A stretch of DNA of 64,000 nt, from positions 105,480 to 169,479 of the forward strand of contig NZ_QAJM01000020.1 in the NCBI RefSeq assembly GCF_003852405.1, given 5' to 3'. Positions 1 to 9,629 of this stretch are shown in pieces. The translations under genes were made by a program, and so were the position numbers. The stretch is from Pseudomonas sp. KBW05 (GTDB lineage Bacteria; Pseudomonadota; Gammaproteobacteria; Pseudomonadales; Pseudomonadaceae). The notes beneath the pieces are model-generated. The model ran no database searches. It worked only from the letters and a program-made list of their open reading frames with translations, and was not told the origin of the DNA. Every line of letters begins with the position of its first letter. Position 1 is the first letter of the stretch.

Positions 1-92
1 GGTTGTACACGTTGCGGGCGGCCATTCGCGTCGATCCAATCGACGGCCAGGCCCGCTCGGCTGGCGAGGATTTCCAGGTTCGCTTCGCTCAA
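1..92 (-). CDS. malQ: 4-alpha-glucanotransferase, N-terminal fragment (cut by window edge)
   Basis: About 30 codons of a minus-strand gene that runs off the left edge. The start is a TTG at 92-90 that overlaps the treZ stop (TTGA), preceded by a GGAGAG ribosome site. The peptide begins MSEANLEILASRAGLAVDW, which resembles the start of Pseudomonas amylomaltase MalQ. MalQ transfers maltodextrin segments in the cytoplasm and normally follows treZ in Pseudomonas trehalose operons. The fragment is too short for catalytic motifs, so identity rests on this N-terminus and the neighbourhood. Confidence 0.6.
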   Translation of the reverse strand, partial: MSEANLEILASRAGLAVDWIDANGRPQRVQ

Positions 93-1834
93 GGGTGCTC
101 TCCAACAGGGGATAGGGTGACGCGTGCGCTGTAGGGCGGCAGTTGCGCGCCTTGGTGCGCAGGCGTTTCGAATAGCAGGTGGGTGCTGGCGGGATGATCG
201 AGGGCGGTGGCGCTGAGGTTGAGGTCGATCTGCAACAGGCTGCCGTTGCCCAGGCGCCAGCGTGCGCTGACAGCGCCGTCGGCCAACACCTGCGCGCCCA
301 GCGCCACGCTGCCGGGTAGGTGCGGCACCAGGTGCTGATGGCGCAGGCTAAGCAGATGGCGGTAGAGATCGGCGTGTTCGCTGGCGGCAAACGTGGGGGT
401 CGATTGGGCAAAGGTCGCCGGGGCGTTCGGATCGGGAATGCGTTCGCGCAGCGCCGGGTCGTGGAACGCGGCGAAGTCGGCGAACTCGTTGCGCCGGCCT
501 TCGCGCACGGCGTCGGCCAGTTCGCCGTGGTGGTCGGTGAAAAACAGGAACGGCTCGCTGGCGTTGACTTCATCGCCCATGAACAGCAGCGGAATCATTG
601 GTGACAGCAGCAATAAGGCGGTCGCGGCGCGCAGTGCCTGGGGCGAGCACAGTTGGTGCAGGCGCTCGCCGAGGGCACGGTTGCCGATCTGGTCGTGGTT
701 CTGCAAGAACAACACAAAGGCGCTCGGCGGCAGGTGGGCGCTGGGTTCGCCGCGTGTATGGCCGTGCCGGGTGATCTCGCCTTGGTAGATAAAGCCTTCG
801 CCCAGGCAACGCGCCAGTTTGGCTGTGGTGTCGCTGGCGAAGTCGCTGTAGTAGGCGTCGGTTTCGCCGGTGAGTAACACGTGCAGGGCGTTGTGGCCGT
901 CGTCGTTCCATTGCGCGTCGAAATCATGTTCCAGCAGGCTGGCCTGGTTGAATTCGTTTTCCAGCACCAGCCAGACGTGACGGCCGATATCCACTTGCTG
1001 GCGCACGCGCTGGGCGAGGGTTTGCAGGAAACCGGGGTTGTCGATGGCGTGCACTGCGTCCAGGCGCAGGCCGTCGAAGCGGTATTCCAGCAGCCACATC
1101 AACGCGTTGTCGAGGAAGAAGTCGCGCACTTCGCGGCGTTCAAAATCGATGCCGGCACCCCAGGGCGTGTGCACGTCTTCACGAAAGAAGCCCTCGGCAT
1201 ATTGGCCGAGGTAGTTGCCGTCGGGGCCGAAGTGGTTGTAGACCACGTCGAGGATCACCGCCAGGCCGTGTTCGTGGGCGCTGTCGATCAGGTGCTTGAG
1301 CTGCTCGGGTGTGCCGTAGGCTGCGTGGGGCGCGTAGGGTAAGACGCCGTCGTAGCCCCAGTTGCGCTCGCCGGGGCATTGCGCGAGCGGCATCAACTCA
1401 ATGGCCGTTACGCCCAGTTCGGCCAGGCGCGGCAGGTGTTGCTCCACGCCGGCGTAGCCGCCCAGAGCGCCGACATGCAGCTCGTAGATCACCGCTTCAT
1501 GCCACGGCCGGCCTTGCCACTGGCTGTGGCGCCAGGGGTAGGCGAGCGGGTCCACCACCAGGCTCCAGCCATGTACATCCGAGGCCTGGGCGCGGGACGC
1601 GGGGTCGGGGACATCCCGTTCCCCGTCGATATTGAAGCGGTAGCGGGTGCCTGCCGGGCAGGCGATTTCGCTTTCAAACCAGCCATCTGCCTGGGGCAGC
1701 ATGGCGACGGACTTGCCGTGTTCCAGTTCAACGCTGACGTAATACGCATCTGGCGCCCACAAGGCAAAACGCGTGTGTTGCGCGTCCAGCATGATTGCGC
1801 CGTGGGGCCAGGTTTCCAGAGTCCGTGACGGCAT
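89..1834 (-). CDS. treZ: malto-oligosyltrehalose trehalohydrolase
   Basis: A 581-residue GH13 enzyme that releases trehalose from maltooligosyl-trehalose, the second step of the TreY/TreZ route from glycogen to trehalose. Visible motifs are an N-terminal beta-sandwich (about 10-95), DVVYNHFG (region I), GLRLDAVHAI with the nucleophile Asp, LVLENE with the acid Glu, and LQNHDQIGN with the third acid. Length is normal for TreZ. A GGGAGG site precedes the ATG. The gene lies 19 bp after glgA and overlaps malQ by 4 bp, so one operon and translational coupling are likely. Trehalose made this way is an osmolyte in pseudomonads. Confidence 0.95.
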   Translation of the reverse strand: MPSRTLETWPHGAIMLDAQHTRFALWAPDAYYVSVELEHGKSVAMLPQADGWFESEIACPAGTRYRFNIDGERDVPDPASRAQASDVHGWSLVVDPLAYPWRHSQWQGRPWHEAVIYELHVGALGGYAGVEQHLPRLAELGVTAIELMPLAQCPGERNWGYDGVLPYAPHAAYGTPEQLKHLIDSAHEHGLAVILDVVYNHFGPDGNYLGQYAEGFFREDVHTPWGAGIDFERREVRDFFLDNALMWLLEYRFDGLRLDAVHAIDNPGFLQTLAQRVRQQVDIGRHVWLVLENEFNQASLLEHDFDAQWNDDGHNALHVLLTGETDAYYSDFASDTTAKLARCLGEGFIYQGEITRHGHTRGEPSAHLPPSAFVLFLQNHDQIGNRALGERLHQLCSPQALRAATALLLLSPMIPLLFMGDEVNASEPFLFFTDHHGELADAVREGRRNEFADFAAFHDPALRERIPDPNAPATFAQSTPTFAASEHADLYRHLLSLRHQHLVPHLPGSVALGAQVLADGAVSARWRLGNGSLLQIDLNLSATALDHPASTHLLFETPAHQGAQLPPYSARVTLSPVGEHP

Positions 1835-1853
1835 CTATAGAGACCTCCCGTAT

Positions 1854-3407
1854 TTATTTAGCGGATTTCCCCAGGGCCTTGGCCACCAGTTGTTCGTACA
1901 GGTCGGCGTAGGGTTCCACCGCCTGGCACCAGTTGAAGGGTTGGGTCATGGCGCGGCAACGCATGGCGTTGAGCAGGCGCGGAAAGGCGAAGACCTTGAA
2001 CGCGCGGCTCAGCGCTTCCTGGTAGCTGTCCACGGTGGACTCATTGAACAGGAAGCCGGTGACGCCATCCTCGATGGTGTCCGCCAGCCCGCCGGTATTG
2101 CGTGCCACCGGCAGCGAACCGAAGCGCTGGGCGTACATCTGGCTCAGGCCGCACGGCTCGTAGCGTGACGGCATCAGCAGGAAATCGCTGCCGGCAAACA
2201 TGCGCCGGGCGTCGGTTTCGTTAAAGCCGATGCGCACACCGATCTGGCCGGGAAAGCGCAGGGCCAGTTCACGCATGGCTTGCTCTTCTTCAGGTTCGCC
2301 ACGGCCGATAATCGCGATCTGGCCGCCCTGTTCGACGATAAAGCTGGCCACGGCTTCGGTGAGATCCAGGCCTTTCTGATAGACCAGGCGCGAGACCACG
2401 GCGAACAGCGGGCCGCTGGATTCGTCCAGGCCGAACAGGTTGCGCACATGAGCCGCGTTGATCGCCTTGCCGTCCCAGTCGCCGATATTGAAGTTGTGGG
2501 TCAGGTGGCTGTCGGTGGAGGTTTCCCAGCTTTCATCGATGCCGTTGGGGATGCCACTGAGCAGGCCTTGCTGGGTCTTGCTGGCGAGGAAGCCATCGAG
2601 GCCGCAGCCGAATTCGGGGGTGGTGATTTCCTGGGCGTAGGTCGCGCTCACCGTGGTGATATGGCTGGAATACGCCATGCCGGCCTTGAGGAACGACATC
2701 TTGCCGTAGAACTCCATGCCTTCCTGTTGCAAGGCGTGGGGCGGAATGCCCAGCTCCGGCGTCGAAGCGAGGCTGACCACGCCTTGATAGGCCAGGTTAT
2801 GAATGGTGAACAGGGTCGGGGTGCGTGACCCACGCCAGTGCATATATGCCGGGGCCAGGCCTGCGGGCCAGTCGTGAGCGTGCACCAGGTCCGGGCACCA
2901 GTGGATCTGCGCGAGGTTGGCGGCCATGTCGGCGGCGGCCAGACCGAGGCGGGCGAAGCGGATATGGTTGTCCGGCCAGTCGCGGCCATTGTTGGCGCCG
3001 TAAGGCGTGCCTTCGCGCTCGTACAGCTCGGGGCAGATCAGCACATAGATGACCAGGCCATCCTTGAGGTCCATGCGCCCGATCTTGCACGGCGGCAGCG
3101 CAGCGTGGCCGCCCAGTTCGCCGATGATATGGATCGGGTTGTCGCTTTCCATCACCTGCGGGTAACCGGGGATCAACACGCGTACATCATGCAGATGGGC
3201 CATGGCGCGGGGCAGGGCGGCGGAGACGTCGCCCAGGCCACCGGTTTTCACCAGGTCGGCGAATTCGGAGGTGACGAACAGGACTTTCTTGCGATTGGGG
3301 TTCTGACTCACGACCGGCCGCGAAGTGGCTGGCAGATCGATCAATGAAGATCCCTCTACCGGCTGACTGACTCGCTCTCCCTGAACATCTACAGCGGCAC
3401 TGATCAT
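1854..3407 (-). CDS. glgA: glycogen synthase (ADP-glucose type, GT5)
   Basis: A 517-residue cytoplasmic GT5 glucosyltransferase that extends alpha-1,4-glucan from ADP-glucose. It carries the N-terminal KTGGLGDV nucleotide-sugar signature (about residue 55), a central HAHDWPAGL, and a C-terminal SRYEPCGLSQMYAQRFG followed by NTGGLADT. The start is ATG 3407: a strong GGGAGAG site lies just upstream, while the earlier ATG at 3422 would put that site inside the coding sequence. The first 40 residues are an extension ahead of the usual KVLFVTSEF start, common in Pseudomonas GlgA. First gene of the glgA-treZ-malQ operon. Confidence 0.95.
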   Translation of the reverse strand: MISAAVDVQGERVSQPVEGSSLIDLPATSRPVVSQNPNRKKVLFVTSEFADLVKTGGLGDVSAALPRAMAHLHDVRVLIPGYPQVMESDNPIHIIGELGGHAALPPCKIGRMDLKDGLVIYVLICPELYEREGTPYGANNGRDWPDNHIRFARLGLAAADMAANLAQIHWCPDLVHAHDWPAGLAPAYMHWRGSRTPTLFTIHNLAYQGVVSLASTPELGIPPHALQQEGMEFYGKMSFLKAGMAYSSHITTVSATYAQEITTPEFGCGLDGFLASKTQQGLLSGIPNGIDESWETSTDSHLTHNFNIGDWDGKAINAAHVRNLFGLDESSGPLFAVVSRLVYQKGLDLTEAVASFIVEQGGQIAIIGRGEPEEEQAMRELALRFPGQIGVRIGFNETDARRMFAGSDFLLMPSRYEPCGLSQMYAQRFGSLPVARNTGGLADTIEDGVTGFLFNESTVDSYQEALSRAFKVFAFPRLLNAMRCRAMTQPFNWCQAVEPYADLYEQLVAKALGKSAK

Positions 3408-3760
3408 AGTTCTCTCCCACATGTTGGTTGGCTAACGGCCCGCTGCCATCAGCTCCGATGACCGCTTCCTGCGGTCAGGCGCACAAGCACTGTACAAACT
3501 GGCAAGGCGTATGCCAGTTGCACGGATTGCGAAAAAAGAGTGGATGGACGGCACTGGTCATGAAGCCCACGTGCTCGCCTTACCTTAAAACTGGACCTAC
3601 GGCAGAGTTGTAAAGTTTCGATTTTTTGCGGGGTTTTTGTTTTCGAACGGACCCATCGGTCATCAGTCTAGGACAGATCCTAGAGCCCGTAGGGTTTGTG
3701 AGAGAATTTTGTAGGACAAAAATCTTGTAACCATATGCTGCTTTGAAAAAGCCGTTTTTT

Positions 3761-3868
3761 GTGGCGAGGGAGCTTGTCGAATCGTCGCACCGTCCCGCTG
3801 GAGTGCGTAGCGCTCCCAAGATTTTTGGGGCCGCTTCGCGCCCCAGCGGGAGCAAGCTCCCTCGCCAC
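3761..3868. repeat. REP palindrome (inverted pair) upstream of glgA
   Basis: The outer arms GTGGCGAGGGAGCTTG (3761-3776) and its complement within 3851-3868 enclose an inner GC-rich palindrome. This is the common fluorescens-group REP sequence. It sits in the 489-bp gap 3408-3896 between glgA and the dehydrogenase gene. I see no convincing gene in the rest of the gap, which is AT-rich around 3590-3760 and probably holds the glgA promoter. Confidence 0.85.
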
Positions 3869-3896
3869 ATAGGTGCATATGCCTCAAAGTGGTGCG

Positions 3897-4850
3897 TCAG
3901 CCAAGCACGCGAATGGGCGCGCCGCTGGCCCAGGCCTGGATGTCTCCGATCATCTGCCCATAGAACTGCTGGTAATTCTGTTCGCTTACATACCCCACAT
4001 GGGGCGTAGCCAGCACGTTGGGCAAGCGGCGGAACGGGTGATCCAGCGGCAGCGGTTCGTCGGCAAACACATCCAGTGCGGCGCCGGCCAGCCGGCCACT
4101 TTCCAGGGCCTGGATCAGCGCCTGTTCATCCACGATCGGCCCGCGCGCGGTGTTCACCAGGCGCGCGCCCGGTTTCATCCAGCCCAGCGCCTCGGCGTCC
4201 ACCAGGCCACGGCTGCGGTCGCTGAGGACCAGGTGCACCGTGAGAATGTCCGCCTGTTCGAACAGCTGTTGTTTGCTGACCCAGGTAACACCGGCTTGCG
4301 CAGCGCGCTCGGGGGTGAGGTTTTCGCTCCAGGCAATCACGCGCATGCCGAACACCTGGGCAAATTGCGCGACTTTCTGGCCGATGCTGCCCAACCCGAG
4401 GATGCCCAGGGTCTTGCCATGCAGGTCGCCGCCCAGGCCGACTTGCCAGCCGCCTGCACGCAGCGAGTTGGCTTCGGCCAGCAGGTTGCGGGTGCTGCCC
4501 ATGATCAACGCCCAGGTCAATTCCGGCGCCGCATGTTTATAGCTGTCGGTGCCGCACACCTGGATGCCCAGTGCCTTGGCGGCGGGAATGTCGATGGCGG
4601 CGTTGCGCATGCCGCCGGTTACCAGCAGCTTGAGCCGGGGCAAGCCTTGCAACAGGGCCTGGTCAAAGGTGGAGCGTTCGCGCATCACGCAGATCACGTC
4701 GAACTCGCGCAAACGCTCGATCATCGTCGCGGTATCTGCCGGGTAATTGTGCAGGAAGTGCAACTGCCCAACAGCCTCCAGGGCTGACCAGTCCACCACG
4801 CCTCGCGCCACACGCTGCCAATCATCGATGACTGCAATCTGTACCGACAT
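3897..4850 (-). CDS. D-2-hydroxyacid dehydrogenase, NAD(P)-binding
   Basis: A 317-residue member of the D-isomer-specific 2-hydroxyacid dehydrogenase family, which reduces 2-oxoacids to D-2-hydroxyacids or the reverse. It has the Rossmann motif GLGSIGQ (about residue 152), NTARGPIVDEQAL carrying the substrate-binding Arg region, and ATPHVGYVSEQ carrying the catalytic His. The length is typical. A GAGG ribosome site lies before the ATG. It is read in the same direction as the hydrolase gene, which starts upstream of it, but the two functions show no obvious link. The substrate cannot be told from sequence. Confidence 0.85.
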   Translation of the reverse strand: MSVQIAVIDDWQRVARGVVDWSALEAVGQLHFLHNYPADTATMIERLREFDVICVMRERSTFDQALLQGLPRLKLLVTGGMRNAAIDIPAAKALGIQVCGTDSYKHAAPELTWALIMGSTRNLLAEANSLRAGGWQVGLGGDLHGKTLGILGLGSIGQKVAQFAQVFGMRVIAWSENLTPERAAQAGVTWVSKQQLFEQADILTVHLVLSDRSRGLVDAEALGWMKPGARLVNTARGPIVDEQALIQALESGRLAGAALDVFADEPLPLDHPFRRLPNVLATPHVGYVSEQNYQQFYGQMIGDIQAWASGAPIRVLG

Positions 4851-4876
4851 TCACGCGAACCTCAAAAAGGGTTGGA

Positions 4877-5878
4877 TTAAAGGGCGTTCAGGCCCTGCAA
4901 CAGCGCCTGGTGGAACTTGGCCGGTTCTTCCATCTGCGGCGCATGCCCCAGCCCCGGGAATTCCACCAGGGTGGCGTGGGGAATCAGCTTGGCCACTTGC
5001 TTGCCCAGCACCTGGTAATCGCCCAGCTTTGCCTTCACGGCGGGTGTCGCGAGGTCCTTGCCGATGGCGGTGTTATCGGACGTGCCAATCAACAGCAGCG
5101 TCGGCATTGGCAGGTGCTTGAACTCGTAATACACCGGCTGGGTGAAGATCATGTCGTAAATCAACGCCGAGTTCCAGGCGACCAACTTATGGCCCGGGCC
5201 GTTGCTGAGGCCCGCGTACATGTCCACCCAGCGCTCGTACTCTGGCTTCCAACGCCCGACGTAGTAGGTATTGAGCTGGTATTTGCGAATCCCGTCGGCA
5301 TTGACCTTCAGTTCACGCGCATACCATTGGTCGACGGTGAGGGAGGGCACGCCCAACGCTTTCCAGTCTTCCAGGCCGATGGGGTTGACCAGCGCGAGTT
5401 GTTCGGTTTGTGCCGGGTACATCAGGGCGTAACGGGTGGCGAGCATGCCGCCGGTGGAGTGGCCAAGGAGCGTGGCCTTCCGGACGCCGAGTTTTTCCAG
5501 CAGCTGGTGGGTGTTGGTTGCCAGCTGCTGGAAGCTGTACTGGTAATGCTCAGGCTTGCTGGAGCTGCAGAAGCCGATCTGGTCTGGGACAATCACGCGG
5601 TAACCGGCCTCGCTGAGGGCTTTGATCGAGCCTTCCCAGGTGGCGCCGCAGAAGTTCTTGCCATGCATCAGCACCACGCTGCGACCATTCGCGCGGCCCT
5701 TTGCGGGCACGTCCATGTAGCCCATTTGCAGGTGCTTGCCTTGGGACTGGAAGGCGAAATGCTCCACCGGGTAAGGGTATTGAAAACCTTGCAGCTCGGG
5801 GCCGTAGGTCGCGGCGAACACCGGGGCGGTGCCCGCCGTCAGCAAGGTGGCGATGCAAAAAACGCGTAGAGAAGGCAT
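4877..5878 (-). CDS. secreted alpha/beta hydrolase
   Basis: A 333-residue alpha/beta-fold hydrolase. The chosen ATG at 5878 has a GGAG site and begins a clear signal peptide ending near APVFA-A, so the product is probably periplasmic. Motifs: MHGKNFCG (oxyanion region), GHSTGG (nucleophile Ser, about 150), LIGTSDNTAIG (acid Asp) and LGHAPQ (catalytic His). It resembles haloalkane-dehalogenase or epoxide-hydrolase type enzymes in fold, but the substrate is unknown. The open frame continues upstream into the yqaA-like gene, but that part lacks a ribosome site. Confidence 0.8.
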   Translation of the reverse strand: MPSLRVFCIATLLTAGTAPVFAATYGPELQGFQYPYPVEHFAFQSQGKHLQMGYMDVPAKGRANGRSVVLMHGKNFCGATWEGSIKALSEAGYRVIVPDQIGFCSSSKPEHYQYSFQQLATNTHQLLEKLGVRKATLLGHSTGGMLATRYALMYPAQTEQLALVNPIGLEDWKALGVPSLTVDQWYARELKVNADGIRKYQLNTYYVGRWKPEYERWVDMYAGLSNGPGHKLVAWNSALIYDMIFTQPVYYEFKHLPMPTLLLIGTSDNTAIGKDLATPAVKAKLGDYQVLGKQVAKLIPHATLVEFPGLGHAPQMEEPAKFHQALLQGLNAL

Positions 5879-5922
5879 TGGCAAGGCTCCGGAAAGGATG
5901 CCCGGATGCTCTTTGGAGGCGA

Positions 5923-6366
5923 TTAAGTGGGGATTAACACCCACTGCAAGGTCACGGCGGCGAGCACCGCATAACGCAGGCTTTTGGCCACGGTCACCAG
6001 CAACAAAAAGCGCCACAACGGCTCACGCATCACCCCGGCCACCAGCGTCAGTGGATCACCAATGATCGGCACCCAACTGAGCAGCAACGTCCAATGCCCC
6101 CAACGCTGGTAATGCCGGCGCGCCTTGTCCAATTGCTGGTCGTTGACCGGAAACCAGCGCCGTCCCTTGAAATGCTCGACCCAGCGCCCCAGCCACCAGT
6201 TGACCAGCGAACCGAGGACATTGCCCAGGGTTGCGAGGCCCAGCAGCAGCCACAGGCTGTAATGCCCGCTGAGCAGCAGGCCCACCAGCACGGCTTCCGA
6301 TTGCAACGGCAACAAGGTGGCGGCGCCAAACGCCGCGAGGAACAGCCCGAGGTAGCCCGCGATCAT
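5923..6366 (-). CDS. YqaA/DedA-type small inner-membrane protein
   Basis: A 147-residue polytopic membrane protein with about four hydrophobic segments and the DedA/SNARE-associated signature: an early AATLLPLQSEAVL loop, GNVLGSLVNWWLGR, and SWVPIIGDPLTLVAG. The family (YqaA) is related to DedA membrane proteins implicated in lipid scrambling and envelope homeostasis; its specific role here is unknown. The start overlaps the stop of the DUF411 gene by 4 bp (ATGA), which indicates co-translation with that periplasmic protein. Confidence 0.8.
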   Translation of the reverse strand: MIAGYLGLFLAAFGAATLLPLQSEAVLVGLLLSGHYSLWLLLGLATLGNVLGSLVNWWLGRWVEHFKGRRWFPVNDQQLDKARRHYQRWGHWTLLLSWVPIIGDPLTLVAGVMREPLWRFLLLVTVAKSLRYAVLAAVTLQWVLIPT

Positions 6367-6809
6367 TGCGCCGGGTAGTCAGCCACCACCACATCTTTAC
6401 CTTCGCGGGTCAGGCCGATGACTTGATAGGCCTCGCTGCGGCCGTCCACTTCCATGCCCGGCGAACCCATCGGCATGCCCGGCGCGGCCATGCCCAGCAG
6501 GTCGCTGCGCTTGCGCAAGGCCAGCACCTGCTCGGCGGGCACGTGGCCTTCGACAAACTTGCCGTCGATCACCGCGGTATGGCACGAACCCAGCCGCGGG
6601 GCGACGCCGAGGCGTTGCTTGACGGCGCTCATGTCGGCTTCGACATGGTCATTGACCTTGAAACCGTTGCTTTCCAAGTGGCTGATCCACTTTTTGCAGC
6701 AACCGCAATTGGCGTCGCGGTGCACGTCGATGGGGATCAGGTCGGCCGCCTGGGCCAGGGTGGTGGTGAACAGGGCGGACAGCAGGGCCAAGCGCAATGG
6801 GGTTTTCAT
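6363..6809 (-). CDS. DUF411 metal-binding periplasmic protein
   Basis: A 148-residue protein with a signal peptide (cleavage near AQAAD) and the DUF411 signature: NCGCCKKW at about residues 34-41, then LGSCHTAVIDGKFVEGHVPAEQV. The CxCC cysteines, the second SCH motif and a Met-rich GMAAPGMPMGSPGM stretch suggest copper binding. DUF411 proteins often lie in copper-resistance clusters, but no other copper gene is visible here. Followed by the yqaA-like gene with a 4-bp overlap. Copper binding is inferred from the family and residue pattern. Confidence 0.8.
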   Translation of the reverse strand: MKTPLRLALLSALFTTTLAQAADLIPIDVHRDANCGCCKKWISHLESNGFKVNDHVEADMSAVKQRLGVAPRLGSCHTAVIDGKFVEGHVPAEQVLALRKRSDLLGMAAPGMPMGSPGMEVDGRSEAYQVIGLTREGKDVVVADYPAQ

Positions 6810-6852
6810 GATGGGCTCACACGGTGATGGTCGGGGCGATCATGACGACGTC

Positions 6853-6886
6853 ATCGCAGGCAAGCCAGCTCCCACAGGGGGGAGCT
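6853..6886. repeat. single REP-like element
   Basis: The sequence GCAAGCCAGCTCCCACAGG followed by GGGAGCTGTGG forms the small palindrome of the other common fluorescens-group REP family (compare GTGGGAGCTGGCTTG near 63890). It lies in the intergenic space upstream of the DUF411 gene. Confidence 0.6.
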
Positions 6887-6906
6887 GTGGCGGTAATGTT
6901 TCTAAA

Positions 6907-7365
6907 TTATACAAAGGGTGGGTTTTCCAGCCGATGTTTGAGCTGGTCCAGGGCAATCGTCGACAGTTCGATCATGCGGTCATGCAAGGTGGCCAGTTGC
7001 AATTCGGTTTCATAGACCAGCACGCGCTTGAACAGGGTGCCGTCGCGGTGGGGCTGCAAGAAGTAGTGAATCGAGCCGTCAACGGCCAGGGAGGTGAACA
7101 CGGTCTTGAATTCGCTGGGGCGCCGGGCGATCTGCACGCGGTAGCTCATGGGCACGCGCACGCCCAGCAGGTCGATGTACTCGGTGAAGCGTGCACCGAC
7201 GGGGAGGGAACCGAGGGTGCCGGTGTCGGCACTGAGGGAGGTGGGGTGCCATTCGTGCCAGCGATCTGGCTGGGTGACGTAGTCGTAGATGGCTTCGATA
7301 GGGGCCTGGATAAAGCGTTCTTGACTGATCCGCTCCAAGCGGACCGACTGCTCGACAGCGCGCAT
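6907..7365 (-). CDS. SRPBCC (START-like) family protein
   Basis: A 152-residue protein with the polyketide-cyclase/START-like pattern: RISQERFIQAPIEAIYDYV at the N-terminus, DRWHEWHPTS, a central beta-rich region, and a long C-terminal helix (LHDRMIELSTIALDQLKHRL). Such proteins form a hydrophobic ligand-binding helix-grip; the ligand is unknown. ATG 7365 is chosen because AGGAGG lies 8 bp upstream. It stands alone between the REP element and the chemoreceptor gene. Confidence 0.75.
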   Translation of the reverse strand: MRAVEQSVRLERISQERFIQAPIEAIYDYVTQPDRWHEWHPTSLSADTGTLGSLPVGARFTEYIDLLGVRVPMSYRVQIARRPSEFKTVFTSLAVDGSIHYFLQPHRDGTLFKRVLVYETELQLATLHDRMIELSTIALDQLKHRLENPPFV

Positions 7366-7454
7366 TGCACACCTCCTGTGTGGCGTTCTTAGCACTGGGA
7401 ACTGTCAGAATAGTCCGACTCCCGTGCTTTGCACGGGAGTAAGCGAGCAATTGA

Positions 7455-9449
7455 TCAACGGACTTTGAAGCGACTCATCAGGGCAATTACCCGGCCATTG
7501 GCGTCCAGCAGGCTTTGGGTATTGGTTTCGGTGGCGTGCCCGCTTTGCACCAATTCTTCGACCATATGGCGGATGTGTACCATGCTGCGGTTGATCTCCT
7601 CGGTGACCGCGCTTTGTTGCTCGGCGGCGGTGGCGATCTGCGTGCTGAGGTTGTTGATATGGCTGACCGAACCGGCCATCTCATCCAGGCCGGTGTTGAC
7701 CCGGGCCGTCGCATCGGCCGCCGACTGGCAGCTGGCCTGGGTGTTTTCCATGGCCGCTACCGACGTGCTCACCCCGCTGGTCAAGCGCGCGAGCATCTCG
7801 TTGATCTGCGAGGTGCTGGCCTGGGTGCGTGCAGCCAGTGCGCGCACTTCATCCGCGACCACCGCAAAGCCACGGCCTTGTTCGCCAGCCCGCGCTGCTT
7901 CGATGGCGGCGTTGAGCGCCAGCAGGTTGGTCTGGCCGGCGATTGCGCCGATTACGCCGAGGGTTTCGGTGATACGCGCGGCGTCCTGGCGCATGTTTTC
8001 CACGCTGTGGGTGGCGCTGGACACTTCGCCGATCAAGGCGCTGACGCTGTTGGACGCTTCGCCCACCACCACGCGGGAACGGTCGGCGTGCTCGTTGGCA
8101 CGTTGGGTAAACGCCGCGGTTTCGGCGGCGTTCTGCGCGACGGTGTCGGCGGTGGAGCTCATTTCGGTGATGGCGGTGACGGTCTGGTCGGTCTCCGAGG
8201 CGTGGCGTACCAGGATCTGGTTGGTCTGTGCCGAGGTCTGCTGCAACTGCGCAAGCCCTGACGACATGGCGGCGGTGGCCTGGGTTACTTCACCGATCAT
8301 GTTTTGCAGGTAAACGATAAAACGGTTCACCGAATGGCCGATGGCCCCCAGTTCGTCCTCGGCGCGGATGGTGATGCGGCGCGTCAGGTCGGCATCGCCG
8401 GCGGACAGCGCGTCGATGTTGCTCTTGAGCGACTTCATGCGCTGTACCAGTTGGCGGATCGCGTAGACCTGCAACAGCACCAGCAACAACACCATGGGAA
8501 TTTGCAGCAGGGCCAGGCTGCCCAGCACGTCATTGCGCTGGGCGGTGATCAGCGACGTGGGCAGGGCGGTGGCGAGGAACCACGGCGTGCCTTCGATCGG
8601 GCGCATATAGAAGGTGCTGGCGACGCCGCCGTTGTCGAACTCGCTGCGCTGCAACCCCTGGTTGCGCTGGGCCAGGGCTTTGCTGACCTGGGCGGCAAAC
8701 GCCGAGGTGCCGGTCAGTTCGCTGATGTTCTTCAACACCACCGGGCCGCTGATGCGTGAGCTGTTGCTGATGATCTTGCCGTCGCCTTCGACGATGAGCA
8801 TTTGCCCGCCGATGTCTTTTTCCTTGCTGGCCACCAGGTCATTGAAGAAACCCAGGGTCACGTCGATGGTCGCCACGCCATACGCGGCGCCGTCACGCTG
8901 GATGGCCATGGCGCAGTTGGTGCGCGGCTCCTGGCTGGCGTCGTCTTTATAAGCGGCAGCCCAGGCGCATTGGCCGCGCGGCGAAGCGAGGCCGCCTTTG
9001 TACCAGCTCTGGTCGTAGTAGTTCGGCGCGGGGTCGCTGTTCCAGAACGTGTTGACCGTCAGCTTGCCCGAGGCATCGCGGTGCCAGAACGTGCTGTGCT
9101 TGTTGCGCCCCGGGGTGCGTTGGTTGGGCAGCGGCCAGATGCCGCCGCCAAAGACTTTCAGCTCGCCATACTGATCCACCAGGCCCGGCAAGACCTTGTC
9201 GATGGCATCGCTGTCGAGCAGGGGAATGGTTTGGGTGATGGTGCGTTGCTGGGCCTGAACCTTGTTCAGTTCGCCCTGGATCTGTTCGGCCACTTCGCTG
9301 ACGCGGTTGAGCACCACCTGTTCTTCGGTGTGCTGCAACTTGGGCGCGACCAACTGGCCGATGCCGACGACGGTCAAGACAAATAACACCAGGACGAACA
9401 GCACCAGAAACAGGGTATAGCGGGCTTGGATGGAGCGCAGTGCAGGCAT
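7455..9449 (-). CDS. methyl-accepting chemotaxis protein with dCache-type sensor
   Basis: A 664-residue chemoreceptor in the inner membrane. A first membrane helix ([19 protein letters not shown]) is followed by a periplasmic region of about 270 residues with the double-Cache pattern ([10 protein letters not shown], then [12 protein letters not shown]). A second membrane helix near 300-325, a HAMP domain ([11 protein letters not shown]) and the conserved hairpin tip follow, with [19 protein letters not shown] and [16 protein letters not shown] 9449 is chosen over GTG 9482 because AAGGA precedes it. Ligand unknown. A 5' segment of this gene is duplicated at 11433-11514. Confidence 0.9.
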   Translation of the reverse strand: MPALRSIQARYTLFLVLFVLVLFVLTVVGIGQLVAPKLQHTEEQVVLNRVSEVAEQIQGELNKVQAQQRTITQTIPLLDSDAIDKVLPGLVDQYGELKVFGGGIWPLPNQRTPGRNKHSTFWHRDASGKLTVNTFWNSDPAPNYYDQSWYKGGLASPRGQCAWAAAYKDDASQEPRTNCAMAIQRDGAAYGVATIDVTLGFFNDLVASKEKDIGGQMLIVEGDGKIISNSSRISGPVVLKNISELTGTSAFAAQVSKALAQRNQGLQRSEFDNGGVASTFYMRPIEGTPWFLATALPTSLITAQRNDVLGSLALLQIPMVLLLVLLQVYAIRQLVQRMKSLKSNIDALSAGDADLTRRITIRAEDELGAIGHSVNRFIVYLQNMIGEVTQATAAMSSGLAQLQQTSAQTNQILVRHASETDQTVTAITEMSSTADTVAQNAAETAAFTQRANEHADRSRVVVGEASNSVSALIGEVSSATHSVENMRQDAARITETLGVIGAIAGQTNLLALNAAIEAARAGEQGRGFAVVADEVRALAARTQASTSQINEMLARLTSGVSTSVAAMENTQASCQSAADATARVNTGLDEMAGSVSHINNLSTQIATAAEQQSAVTEEINRSMVHIRHMVEELVQSGHATETNTQSLLDANGRVIALMSRFKVR

Positions 9450-9550
9450 GGGGGTCGTCCTTACGAAGCGTTTATTATTCACGCGGCTTTGTTAGAGCTT
9501 CGTAGGGTTATCGGCTTGTGTATCAGGAGCTTTAGGTACGATCGTGCAAG

Positions 9551-9579
9551 AAAATCGAGGCGCCGTTTGCCGGCGCCTC
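9551..9579 (-). terminator. rho-independent terminator after the M91 peptidase gene
   Basis: On the minus strand, GAGGCGCCG pairs with CGGCGCCTC around a short loop and runs into TTTT. A near-identical terminator follows the aldo/keto reductase gene at 11563-11593; the two belong to an 80-bp duplication. Confidence 0.85.
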
Positions 9580-9629
9580 ATTCTTGTGATGGTGCCGCCG
9601 TGTGAGGGTAGCAGCGCTGACTTTTGGCG